The notes beneath the pieces were generated by a model. It was not told where the DNA came from. It was given only the letters and a program-made list of their open reading frames with translations, and made no database searches. Shown here one piece after another: positions 12,901-25,929 of a stretch of 64,000 bases of DNA. The DNA is from Paramecium tetraurelia (lineage: Eukaryota; Ciliophora; Oligohymenophorea; Peniculida; Parameciidae). The position numbers and the translations under genes were made by a program. The stretch spans positions 124,001-188,000 of the forward strand of contig NW_001798978.1 of the NCBI RefSeq assembly GCF_000165425.1, read 5' to 3'. Positions within the stretch are counted from its first letter, which is position 1. Every line of letters starts with the position of its first letter.

Positions 12901-15900
12901 AACAGCGTAACCAATTTAAATAGCATGTTGAAGTTATAGTTATATCTAATTGATTGGCCACATAGCATTAAATATGATTAAGCTTTTTTGATTTTCCATA
13001 TTCTTGATCCACTCATTTGCTTAGAGTTATGGGTCTATCATTAGTGGCCACCTTGTTGATTATTTCATAATGATGGCATTATCAATACTAAATTAATCAT
13101 TAGGTAATTTCTATTGAAGCCATCTGTTTATTTGTACAGGATCACTTAACTGATTTTGTAATGAATAATGGCTTGAGATTTAGACATCATATTCCTACAA
13201 TCTAGATTTCCAATAGTCTAAGCAAATTTCTCTATACTGTATAGGAAATACTCCTAAATAAGCAATAATGGCTGAATTAAGCATGCAATCACCTATAATA
13301 TACTTTTAGCTATCTTTATATTGTTATGCTTTTAATTACCATCTTGACTTTTCTTCACTTAAATTTGCAATTAATTGTTCTGCTCTCTACAATTAAGAAC
13401 TGATAGTAACAACTTGCTCTTCTATTCTTTCTTTTTCTGCCTTAGCCCTATTATATTCTATTTAATAATTGTGTAACTCTTCCAATACAACCTCCAAAGC
13501 ATTTTTCTTTTCTTAGACAAGTTCTTCAGCCTATTGCAATTTTTCTTCAGCTTACTTTAACTCTGCCTTCTTTGGTTCTATTATTTCAACTGCCATATAG
13601 GATTCCAGAACTGCTCTTATCCAAAGTGCTAGATTCCCTGCTGCCTTTGATGCGTTGAATACTCTATCCTTTTCAAATAAGGGATTTTTAGCAAAAATCT
13701 ATAACTTTTAGATATTCTTCAAAGATATTGATCTAATCTACTCTAACTTTAAGCTTTTAATTCTCTTAATAAGTTTATCATTCAATAAGCACTTCTTGGC
13801 ATAATCCCAATAATCTTATAAGACAGGGGGTTCTTTGTTTTTGCTTTTCACTAAATGATCCTCTTCAAATGCATATGATAAACCTTCCATAACAATAGCT
13901 GCAGAGACTGGTGGATTTGTGAATGACTTCAATAATATCATATCATCTTTAGTAATTCTTTCTAATGCTTCAGTAGCTTAAGTTAATAATGGAAGCACAT
14001 TATCTAATGCTTATTAACAACCGTTTCTCAATTGGTTTGCCTCCTCACTTTATATTAGACATAATTTCTCTTCATATTCACATGCTTACTTTTTCCTATC
14101 TGCTTCTTCTTATCTCTTTTGAATCTTAATGAGCAGTTGGGTATTATCTTCATTTGCCTTTTATAATTTTGGTTATAATTCAAATAATTTAGCTTTGATT
14201 CTATCTACATCATTTTCAGCTTTTTTGATTTGTTCAACTCCATTCTCAAATTTTTCAATAAATACTTAAGATTATCCCATTTTCTATTCCTGAATAATTT
14301 AAAAGGTATAAAGCATTTGCAAATATTGAGTTGGAGTCACATAGAAATACCTTCTTAATTCTTACTTAAACCTTTCAGTAATTTAAAGAATCTTATAGTG
14401 AACTTCCACACCCATCTTAACGAGTTATTTCGGTAAGAATTGCTCTGCAGTTGATTCCAGGGCATCTTAAGGCCAAGATGAAAACCAATCTATAGTTGTA
14501 CAATTGATGATAGTTGGAAAAGTGCGTAATCTTTTTCTATATAGAGATCCTACTGGCTACATACACAAAACAACATGAATATTTAATTTACAATTTTTAA
14601 CAAATTAACTATACGTTGTGGTTTCTTATATTTTGATCCTTTCCTCAGGAGGAAATAAATGTGATACTTCACCATGACTCATTAAATTACATACATCTTC
14701 TAACATATATTCTGATTAAAATTGAGAATCATTAAATAGAATTGTATTCTATTCATTTTCTAATCCAGTTTCTTTTAATTAGATTAATAATTGATCATTC
14801 CAAGATCTAGAATCTATAGTTCTTAGGGACTTATTAAATACAATGAAATTAGCTATTTTACTTAATGAAGATCTCCCTGTTCCACCCATCCCTATCATCA
14901 AAACATGACCATAAATATTAGATAAAATACGAACAATCCTGATAATGTGAATGATGGCCATGTCAAAAAAGATTAATTGAAGTCTACTCTGTGAATCAAG
15001 TGAATTAAATTTATCTAAAATCATGTTTAACTTTTCTCTTAATTTGGATATATCATACACTTCTTCATATTGTTTATTTAAACACGATGAAAAAACTAGA
15101 TTATGGACTTGAATTTACTCTTATCCTAATTTTATAAGACTATCCTATATAAGCTATTCGAATTTATTTTGATCTTCCTCATCAATCAGTCTATCACTAA
15201 ATACTCTAAAGCATTCATGAGCCCATAATTTAAATAAATGAATTGAATTTTCAATGACTTTAACCTTACTGATTCCTTCAAATATCTTAAATATATCTCT
15301 TAAATTATATATGTAATGAGATTTCTAAGGAGTTGGTAATAACGATTTCTAAACATTTGAATAAAGATTGATTGTTTTCTCAACCAATTTATTTTTTAAA
15401 TCTCTTATTTCTTCTACCTAATTCATTATTAACCATTCGCCGAAGACATTCAACATAGTTGTTAAACTTTGTTGGTTAAATCCACCTATATATAAAAGAT
15501 TAAAAAATCTTAAATATCTTAAAGTAATCTAGTTCCTTTCTACAGGATGAATTGCTCCTAAAAATGTTATATCACAAATGTATTTGAATTCTTTAGTTTC
15601 TAAATCATACCATCCATTCATTTCCATCCATTACCTTAATAATTCTACTGCTGGAACTGATCCTTCAGGTTCTCTGTAGGGCATATTTAAGTCATCTACA
15701 AATATTCTGATTTACCCTTCTTCTGCGTAATAATGCCCTTTCTTTCTTCTCTTATTGATTTTTGTTTCTATCAATCTTTATAATACATTAGCAGTAGTCT
15801 ACCCAGAACAAGTAATTAAGAATTATTGATATTTATTCATTGATAAAGACTTACCAGTACCAGTAGGACCTGCAAACAAAAAATGTAAGCCTAACTAACA

Positions 15901-18900
15901 GAAGTAATCATTTCTAATGGTCTCTGCTGTTTATGCAAAAATCTCATGAAATTGCATAGATACTTGTATTTTTTAAGGAGCTTATGTCTATTTATAAAAT
16001 AATTTAAATACATCACTCCATTTAACCCATTTTCCTTGGTAAAAACAATATGAAAAATAGTCATCTTAAACTTCTATTTATAATTCCAGCTAAGAATCAG
16101 CTGGAAATTAAGTTTATAAATTAGAGATCTTAGTTTCTATCAAATTATTCAAAAATAAATTAAACTATGGTCTAATTTATTCATCCATAGCTGCTCCAAA
16201 TGACCAAATCAAACAAAATATAATGATATTATCATTATTTTTTTAAATTAAGTCTTCAGTTAGGTACTTGGATAGCAACCTAAGAAAACTACATGTTAAT
16301 ATATTAATGGAATCATAAAGTATAAAAACATGATGTTTAGACTTAACCCAGGCTATTGTGTTATCTAAAAAACTATATAAAATATTAATCATATCTTACA
16401 ATCTGATTCTTCTAATTGTATAATCTTTATCAAATCCTTTTGGTAATTAGATAGATTAAACGATGAGATACCAATTTACGGGTAAAAAATATACCATCCC
16501 ACATCTTGATACTGTTGCTGGAGAAGCAGCCTTCAAGTCTTCTATTTCAAAGAGCATACACATTGTATCAGGTATTTTTAGAATTTCGCCTGATGTCAAA
16601 CATAACTTTTTATTATCATCCAAAACAGTGTTCAAATTTTCGATCCAAATAGAATCTACAGGACCGTCAAACATTATCCAAACTTTTTATCGTTTATCAA
16701 TATTATCTCGAATTAATATAGGTGCAACTCCATCTGACCACTATTTTGTTTCAGGGTCGAGCTTTCCATAGAGCTAATCACTTGTTATGGACTTGGGATT
16801 TAATTTCAAAATAAGAGCATCTTAACTTTTACTGAGTGTTTATAATACGGAAGTTTTTCCAGCACATGCTTAACCTATACACATAACTCCATTTCTGACA
16901 TTGATGTTATTGTTCAATTAGATGCATTTTTCAATGAATTCGGCATCCATTTATAAGTCCAACTCCTAACATCCATCATATAAATTTGATAATTCTTCTC
17001 CTTCGGCTAATTAAATTCCTGGAAAGAGGTCTTATGTTATGGCCATAAACAACATGAGATCACTATCAGTAAATTTAGGTTTATTAACATTGATCAAAGC
17101 ATTTAAACATATTTCCTCTTCAATTTCATTAAACATAGATTTAGCAGAATTTAAGACAGCTTTCAAGGTTCTCATACCGAAATCATAATGTTCTTAGCTA
17201 GATAATTATTCATTGCATAGTTTTAAACATGTCACTATTTTACTACTTAATTCTCTTGCTTTCTAAAAACCAATACTATATAAATAGATTTCAGCTATCA
17301 TTGCATAATCAGGTACCATCATAGCACAAGGTCTGAATAAGATTTTTAAGTTATCTGGCAATTCAGTTCTTCCTGCATATCCAGGATTCATTGTGACATT
17401 TATAGCACAAGTTTTAATTAATTGAACATTTTCGCCTTCAAATATAAAATTAGTCTTCTCCTCTTTAATAGCTTTTTAGATTGTGTAAATCTATTAAGCA
17501 ACAACAGACAAAACCTCAGCATCAATACGATTAAATTCATCAAAACAACACCATGATCCAGAAGAAGCAAGACCCTTAAAAAATTTACCCATTGCAATAT
17601 AATTTAAACCATCTGAACAATTAAACACAATGCAAGGCATTCCAACTGCTTTAGCCAAGTCTTTAACTGTCTCTGATTTTCCGGTACCTGCTGGACCTTC
17701 AGGGGCTCCTCCATAATTCATATGTAATGCTTCTAATAGTGTCCTTTGACATCTATCTGTTAATGATGTCATTACTAGTCTAGTTACCTTTCCTAAGTAC
17801 TCAAATCCATATTAAACAGATACATTTATCATTCTAGCTGAAACATTTTTGTTATCTTCATTATAATATCTTAATTATGAAATCCATGCAAATTCAAAAA
17901 TAGTTTAGACATTTTATTTATATAAAGACTGTACTATATCTTTTGCATGCACCTCCATGACAACCATGGCCTCTAGAATAGTTTTAGGAATAATTCTATT
18001 CTCTTTTCTTACCAATTGTACAGTTTCATGCAACTCTTTATTTAATTATTCAAAAAATATTCCCAAATTTAGTTTCTGCTAACCTCTGATAGCTGATTCA
18101 GTATTCCGAGTCCATCTTATATGATTTGCCAATAAAATGCATTGAGCAGGCCATTTCGCAATAAATTCCTATTTGGTTGATATCAAATCAATCAAAGTTT
18201 AATAAGAATAATTTTTGATAGCTGTTCTCATCTCACTTTATAGATCTAACAACCATAATTCAACATTTCCTTTCCTCGACCCTTCCATAACCTTAACATC
18301 TTTGAATAATTAAATCTTCTCCTCCTAAGTAGATTGAAATCCTGTAATGGCATTAGATGCAGTGAACTATAATTTATGCATAGCTTCAAAACATTTGTAA
18401 ATATGATTCTATATTTGGGTCGGATCTTTAGTCTATGATAGAATCTAAACTAGTTCTTCATCTGAAACAAAATAAAACCTTGGAAAAACAATTCTCTTCT
18501 ACTCTAAATATATTGTTAAACTCTTTTAGATTTAATCTAACATCAAAACTCCATTACTAAAGTCAACTTTCATTTTATCACTATCAATACATTCCCACAA
18601 AATAGATTCCTTCTTAAATTCTTTCATGCAATTCCTAAATGCTTGATCAACTAATTTAAAATTCTTAGTCTCTTCTACTAGTTTTGTTTAAATATCTTCA
18701 CTTGAAAAAATTGGATCTAGATACATCCATTATTTTTGACACTTCATTCCAAAATCTAAAGTATCTTATACTAATAATATTTTATATTCTAATTGATTAG
18801 CTTAACCAACAGATAACTTAATATGAGGTTAAGCTTTTAGAATTGTCAATACACTGAATTATTCATCCAAAACAACTTATACTTCATCTAAATTCTTAAA

Positions 18901-21900
18901 AATAAATGTTTCTCTATAAGGACTCACTTCTAAAACGACTTAACATAGCTTTTCATGCATCTCTTATAATCTTTTCTCGATATTCCATCCTTTTTCTGCT
19001 CTGATTGATATTTAAATCACTTAATCTTTATAATTCAAAATTCCTCTGTTTAACAAAACAAAAAATGGAAAATCCTCTTTTGGATCAAAATTACTAATCT
19101 TGCACTCTTTAAATAATTCTCTCCAAAATTAAGGCTTTTTTGTAAATGCCTCAATTGCCAAGGCCTCTACTACCCATAAAATGTCCTTCAGAGAATCCAA
19201 AGCTTTCCGAAATCCTTTTAATAAATTTTTCAAATTTTCATTCTCCCCTTCGAAATTGGCACTCATGGATCCTATCTCACTTGCAAACTAATTTATCTTC
19301 CAAATCATCTCCTAATATATCAAAGACTTGAAAGACCCACTAATCCATTTTTCCTTTTGGGACTCAAATTTGCTCTAATGCATATGCAGGAGATGAATAC
19401 CACTAAAGTCCACAACTTTTCATAGGGCTTGAACTAAAATATTATGTTATCTAATTCAGCCTAATTAGTTAGTTGCATCGATAGCATTTATTAGCGAATA
19501 TTAAAACTGCTGATTTAGTCCTTAGCATAATTGAATGATCTAGTTAATGAGTTAACTTAAGGAAGATAAGTCTTAATTTAACTATAATCATTAAATTATT
19601 TAATTTAATTAAATAGTTCTGCTATCTCATACATGGTTTCTTTGAAATCTTATTCATCTTATTTTAAACGCTTTAAAAAGTCCTTCTCCTTAATCTAAAT
19701 TACATCCTTATTTGAATGTATTATTTGAGTAATATCCTTCGGTTTATATAAGAGATGGTAATATGATTCAATTATTTTGTTATCATATTCAAAATAATTA
19801 TCTTCAAATATATTAACATACTTCATGCTAAAATTAAATAATTAAGTCTTACATTTAACTAATTTCAAAACGCAATTTCCCAAACTGCACATTAATTTCA
19901 TCGAGCATCAATTTCAAGTCTATTAATTCTTATTCTGTGTCTGGAATGTGTGATCCTTTCTTGTATGCTTCTTCATATTATTCTCCTATGTTCTTTATAT
20001 TGAATAAAATAACTTCATGAATTCTATTCATTATCATTTTTTTTTATTCTTCAGCTTTATTAATGAGAAATTCTTTAATTCCTTTTAATTTCAGAGTGAA
20101 TAAACCTAATTTTAGTGAATCAAAAGAAATGTTGATTATTTCCTTTTTTGCTTATTCTAAACTTTTGATCTTTTCATCTATATCATCAAAATTTAATTAA
20201 GATAGTGGAACTCTTTTGGTATGTATTCCTAAGAGTTCGTTTACTTCAGTATTTCTGAATTTCTTCAAAATAAATTCAAATTTTTTTAATTTGATGAGTT
20301 CTTGTTCACATTTACGATACTCGAACTTTATAAACTCTATAGTTGGTTCAATCTATTATTTCTAATATTCTATATCCTCTGGTGTTAAAATTAACTCATT
20401 TTTTAGCAATAATAATGTCATAATATCACCTTCCATTTTATTGACTTTACTGACTTATTCTATTAATTATTATTAAGGAAAAGTCAAAAGTTCAATAACT
20501 TCAGATTCAGATAAATTTATAGTAATTTCTTCATCATACTCAATCTCCTCCTTTTATATTTCCTATTCTTTCTCTCTAAATGATTGTTTAGTTAATCTTT
20601 CCATCTTCTTCACTAATTGCTTTTTTGGCTTTGTTTATTTTAAAATCTTAACTTGTAATTCCAACACTAAAAAGGTAGATGTATTGATAAAATAATAATC
20701 ATTAGGTTTTAATATAAATTTCTTATAAATATTGAGAATAGCCTCTGTGTTGACCAGTAATTAATGTTTTAAAAAATCAGCATAAACTAAATCAAGTCTT
20801 CTTAAAATTCTATGTAAGGGGCTTTACTAATGAGCATTTTAATCTTTGCCTAAGAAATTATACTTTTTTTATAAGACATCTTAAATTTCTGATTTTTTGT
20901 ATTTTCGTTGCAAATTGATTTAATAAATATAATTTTTTATATTTTTCTAACAATAGTCCAAGAAAACTGAATTGAGAACTGGCAATTATAATTCATTTAA
21001 ATCAATTACTTAAAAATTGAACTTTAAACACCTAGTATTCATTACTTACCAGACTTATACTGTTATTTATTACATAAATGATTAGTTATTTTCAATTTAT
21101 TATTAATACTTCTAGTAAAATTAAAACTTTGGCAAAGGGCAATAAACTTATTTGTATTTCTGCAAATCCTTATAAAATACACATTTTTTCATATCAAAAG
21201 TATAAATTTAATTCACTTCTTCTAAAAGCTTTGATAATAATCCATAACGATCATTTTAATAAAATCTTCTGATGAATCTAAACTTCAAAGGATCTGGGAG
21301 TTTATTTACTTCCACATCATTAACATTTATTATATCTTGAATTTTTTTAAGTTCAATTTTTTTTAAGGATCGAAATTGGATTCTATAATTGATATTTTTA
21401 ATTACTTTTCTTTTTGAGCTTATTAAAAAAGTTCTTAATTTTAATTATAAAACTAGATAGATAATCTGGTAACATTTTTTGTTTATCCATCTGGGTATTT
21501 TTAAACTGAGAATTTTTTTGTCTCTTAGACATAGTCCAAGACTGTAACATCATACCATATGTATGAACTTATTTTAAAGTATATTTTACTTAGTAATTTT
21601 ATCATAAAACTAAGCTTTGGCTTAAGGTGGGTTCATTCTCTTGCATTTTTCAAACCATTCTTAATTGCTAACATCCTTATCCTCATCAATTGTAGGGTGT
21701 ATTCTTTTTTATTTTCTACTCATCAATAATAAAGGCGTTCTATCAGTTTTAATTCGAGAAAAGCCATACAAAGTGTATTCTTCAGAGATTTTTTTATCGT
21801 CTATTTTTTTAATGCTTCTTGAAGTAGATCTGAAAGTTCTGTTATAAAAGGTTCTATCCTAAAAGGAAACACTTTAATTAGCTTTCATGATACCTTTAAT

Positions 21901-22027
21901 CTATTTCATATGAATCTAACATGCATTAAAATTATTCTTCCTCTTTTCGTATTTTACCAATATCAAGTATTTTTTTCATTCTTAATTTAACTATTGGCCC
22001 TTTTAAATTATTATTAGTAAATACCAT
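9953..22027 (-). CDS. Axonemal dynein heavy chain, inner-arm single-headed type
   Basis: About 12 kb, giving roughly 4,000 residues after small introns, the usual length of DNAH1/3/6/7/12-type chains. Order on the minus strand: N-terminal tail (about 22.0-18 kb), then AAA1 with [17 protein letters not shown] (about 17.68 kb), [19 protein letters not shown] and Walker [19 protein letters not shown]2 P-loop GQACAGKTS (about 16.86 kb); AAA3 GPTGTGKS (about 15.86 kb); AAA4 [10 protein letters not shown] with Arg for Lys (about 14.88 kb); coiled-coil stalk around a microtubule-binding tip (about 14.2-13.4 kb); AAA5-6 and C-terminal domain ending [14 protein letters not shown]. The AAA1 wording is that of inner-arm axonemal chains rather than cytoplasmic dynein. 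The 5' end is uncertain: 22027 is the earliest supported ATG, 21979 and 21723 are alternatives, and the frame shifts at a T7 run at 21804-21810 (see findings). Confidence 0.94.
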
Positions 22028-22313
22028 CCAATTTTCTTTAAGGTGATCTGAAAGCCTGATTCATTTATTATTTTAATAAAATATTTTAATATAATTTTCA
22101 ATACTGAGATTATAAATGTAGTTAATCATTGCCTTCATTTTAATATTTGAGTGTTTTTAATAAATAATTAGAACTGGTTATGTGAAAATTTAATAAATAA
22201 ATAAATAAAATTAGTACTTTACATTTATTGAAAGGATTTGGAAATTAATAATTGCATGGTAAGGCAGCAATTATCATTGTTATACTTCATAAAAATTATC
22301 AAGTGATTGAATA

Positions 22314-22614
22314 ATGTCTCAAATTAAAGATATATTAAATGAAAAATTAACTTAAACTTAAACTAATAAAATAAAATATATAATGAATTTTATACCAATA
22401 ATGTGATAATTAAAATTACAGAGATTTAATACATGGATAAAAACTTTATTTTTAATCTGAATATGAAACATATATGTATTTAATGAAATTCCAGTTAAAG
22501 AAAGTGTATTCCTCCATTTCTGTCCTAAGTACATCAGCTATTCCATTTTAAGGATTAAAAGTAATAATATTTTTAGATCGCTCAGTATTAGATTTTTAAT
22601 TAAAGTACATTTGA
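22314..22614 (+). CDS. Small hypothetical protein
   Basis: ATG at 22314 reads MSQIKDILNEKL; a GTG-type intron of about 19 nt (near 22400) joins it to FQSEYETYMYLMKFQLKK, and a possible 24-nt intron (near 22510) to a hydrophobic end, FQGLKVIIFLDRSVLDFQ, stopping at TGA 22612-22614. About 90 residues. The length and the FxGLKVI-like segment recall small BolA or SRP-type proteins, but no key motif fits. Low confidence because single-stop ORFs arise easily here. Confidence 0.4.
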
Positions 22615-22780
22615 AAGATGTTATAATTATAAAATAAATAAAATTATTAAGGAAATTATCAGAAGGAATCAAGTAAAATCAATAGACACTATTAAACATA
22701 GAGATTTAAAAACTCAATTGATGAATTCTTATTAATTTGTTAAATATTATAAGCATTAAACAGTTATCCTTCGAAACATT

Positions 22781-23599
22781 TCAATACTCTTCTGTTTGAT
22801 TACAGCAAAAAAATAGCTTTTGAAATAGGTTTTTCTTCTTTGAACTAGAATTCTTAGAACCTACTCCTTATTTTTCATTTTGCTTGATTGCAGAAGAATG
22901 CTTGGAATTGGAAAGGCTAGTTGAATATTTCGATTGTTTTTGAGTTACTTTAAGAGAAAACTCTGTTTGATTAGTTTAGGATAGCAGGGTTGAATTGGCA
23001 AAGGCTAAAATTTGAATGAACAATTACATGGAAAATCTTCATTAGGAGTTCCTTTTTTCTTTTTTGGAATGTACAATTCATACAAATATTAATTATTTAC
23101 ATCTGATGAAAATGGAGTTTGTAAATATTCATTTTATTCATTAAATTAAGCTATCGCTAGTTAAATCAGATCTCCAATTGTGATTTAAAAGTTATTAGTT
23201 TTAATTGGGATCTCATATTTATGATCAATATTAGAATCATACCAATATATCATATAGAGACATTTTTTATCATAATGGTTTTAAGCAAAATGCTAATATT
23301 TGAAAAATATATGTACGCCATCGTCATTTCTCATAGTCTGGTCGGCCAAAGATTGAGAACCCCTTCTTTAACTGATTTACGGGGTTAGAGTCAAGAGACT
23401 TCCTAATTAGATATATTTTAAAAATACTTTAAGTTTTAATTGGTTTGATCTTACAATTGTTTTCAGTGAAAGCAGAAGTTGTGGAAAGAGCATTGCTACT
23501 TTATTTAAACTAAGTTGTCGTAGACTAATCTTGATTATCAAGAACTTATTCTTCATTAAATTTAGCAAACTTCTGTCTTTCAATGCTATCTGCTGACAT
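22781..23599 (-). CDS. SIN1/AVO1-like CRIM-domain protein (TORC2 subunit candidate)
   Basis: Starts MSADSIERQKFAKFNEE at 23599. One 25-nt and one 23-nt intron give a single frame. Ser-rich segment RRGSQSLADQTMRNDDG precedes a ubiquitin-like fold: KYEIPIKTNNFQITIGDLIQ, then YLYELYIPKKKKGTPNEDFP, matching the CRIM pattern of SIN1 (YEL.... .G..DEDFP). CRIM is the substrate-binding domain of TORC2, recruiting AGC kinases such as AKT/SGK. The usual C-terminal PH domain is not seen; the protein ends with a Lys-rich, Cys-Cys tail (KKKNLFQKLFFCCNQTEEY). That tail could be a membrane anchor by acylation, which is inference. A different ubiquitin-like protein remains possible. Confidence 0.58.
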
Positions 23600-23993
23600 T
23601 GTAGCTATATTATAATTATATTTATTTATTTAAAGCCATCTTTCTCTATTTAATATGTTTATATGACCAATTAATTAATAAATAGCTATTATTTGATCAC
23701 GTAATATTTAAAATATATTAATCAAACACTTGAGTACTCTGATAATTAAAGAACTGAATTTACAAACAGGAATACACAAGTTACCATTGTCCTAAATTTG
23801 TTTCTCTTTTTTGAAATAATTTAATATCAATATACAATTTGTTGTAAATTATAAATATAATGTATATAGAATAATTAAAACTAATACAAAATTTCTATAT
23901 TCAAAACAATAACAAGAATCCAAACTCATATACTAAAATTAAGAAATCACATAGTTGATAAATGATATTATTAATATAATTATTGTTATAATA
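23600..23993. other. AT-rich intergenic stretch
   Basis: About 394 bases between two head-to-tail minus genes. No ORF with coding character was found. It must contain the SIN1-like gene's promoter side and the next gene's 3' UTR. Confidence 0.45.
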
Positions 23994-25578
23994 TCATCTA
24001 GCAGTATTTAATTAAAAACTTATTTGATCGAAATTGCTTTCTAGTGACAATTTATATTTATGGGAAGCTGAATGAGTATTAAGTGCAGTTGAGAATTAAG
24101 AGTTACTATTAAATGATTGTTTGTTGCTATTTGATTTAAAAAAGGCTTCCTTTCTTTATTGAATGAGATCTAAATTTTATTAAAATAGGTATTCCTTGAT
24201 TTCAGGTTTCCTCTGTAATATGCTTGCACTCTTCAATCTTACTGACATCTTCTTTTGTTTGGCTACTCTCTGACTTGAACCAGATAATGTGGAATTTGAA
24301 GAACTATATTTCAGAAAGCAGGATTCACAAACTAGTATAGTTTTAATTAAGAAAGCATCATTAACCTTCATCTATTCATAAAGTGCTACAGTGATTTAAG
24401 GATACAGTTTAATAATGAGTGGAGGTATATGAGAATGTATGTCTCTAATGTGATCTTGACTGACGACAAAGGATTTTGGTTTAAGAACTAAGATATTGTC
24501 GTTAATTATTGGATTCGTATTGGGGTTCATCTCAAAATGTTTAATGATGAATTCATAAGCCAAATGATAGAGATCATCTTTTTAACAGAGTGATCCACAT
24601 TCAACACACTCTATATTTTTAATTAGAGTGACTGGATGCATAGTATTCACAGTTAATACATTTTTGATTTAATGTGGTCGTTTGAAATTAGTATTGAAAG
24701 ATATTGGCGTGTTATTCTTTTTGATATTTGAGTTCCCCCAAATAGATTTATACTGCTAAATTTATTCGTCAGCTTCTCCTTACAATCGAATAGATGAGCA
24801 ATATAAAAACCAAACGTGATTCTACTTGTCTGGTTTAAAGTACATGACAACTCTAGATATATTGGTTTAACCATAACTTAAATTGGTCAATTTTTGGATT
24901 ATCATCTAACACTACTTTCTAATTTCTTAAGAAATCTATTTGCCTCTCAGAGGAATCACCTTAGAATAAGCTTCGCATCCATCAAATGTTGCACATCGCT
25001 CTAAGGTTTGAATAGAATGACTATTTACCATAAGGATCAAATTGCATGTCATAGAGGTCTCTATTGTTTTACTTTTTTGAAAGAATGCAAACAGAAGGAC
25101 TCCAAATAGCTTATATCAGCTGTTCATGATTTGCAATAGGATCAATAAATTTTTAAAGTATTCCCTCAGGGGCTTTATTATTATTTTTAATAAATTATGG
25201 AAATGTCTCTTTGGTCAAATAATAGATGCAGATTTTCTCATTTACATCAAATTGCTTAGACTTTTAAATTTCATGAGGATCATTTATTGGATCCTTAACA
25301 TTGTGTTTACTATTGTAAATATAATATGCAATAACTTATCCATTTTATTTGCTATTATTACAAAAATAGTTGATGATATTTTCAGGTTTACGACAGTCAT
25401 TCTTCTTCATAAGGATTTCTCCTGATTAATTTGTAAAATACCAAACTTATGGCATTCCATTCTTAAATATAATTGTATCTGGCAATCTCAATTGGAAAGA
25501 CTCTTTGAGTAAAGAATCATCCTTTAACCAAATATAGTGATAAATAGATTCAGCAATGCCATTTGTATTAGTAATCAT
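23994..25578 (-). CDS. Unrecognised protein with paired cysteines
   Basis: One 28-nt intron; about 518 residues. The start MITNTNGIAESIYHYIW at 25578 follows a short leader region. The first half contains DLYDMQFDPY..RCATFDGCEAYSKVIP and VMYFKPDKQNHVWFLYCSSI. The second half has two CxxC pairs, IECVECGSLC and LVCESCFLKY, separated by about 90 residues, which could bind zinc, and then a Ser/Lys-rich tail. The long continuous frame with balanced composition argues for a real conserved protein. No family was recognised, and the reader should treat it as a candidate ciliate-specific or ciliary protein only by context. Confidence 0.75.
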
Positions 25579-25929
25579 TAAATATATATATTTATTATAT
25601 TAATCAATAAATTTACTATTGTGATTTTAACCTTTCTTAGCCCACTTTCAAACATTTTTTTAAAGCATACTCTTAAAGAACAAAATATGAGAATTCTAGA
25701 TTTTCCAATATATGTAATTTATAGAGAGATTTACTTTCCTGATCAGTTAAAAAATTGATTAGTTAAATTCATTAAAATGAAAAAATTATAGTATAATTTA
25801 TTTCTTATTAATTTGAAACATGGTCCTTAAAGTTTGACACTTTTAATAGATAATTGTAAATCAATATAATATAATATAACTCAACTATGAAGAACATATT
25901 AAGGAATGTATCCTATTGTTTACTGTATT
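25579..25929. other. AT-rich intergenic stretch
   Basis: About 350 bases upstream of the Cys-pair gene and downstream of the SHIPPO gene. AT-rich, no ORF of coding character seen. Confidence 0.45.

Noticed and set aside
16463-16771. Plus-strand ORF of 102 codons
   Set aside because: Antisense to conserved dynein AAA2 sequence, so a shadow frame.
25126-25425. Plus-strand hydrophobic ORF of 99 codons
   Set aside because: Antisense to the long coding exon of the Cys-pair gene.
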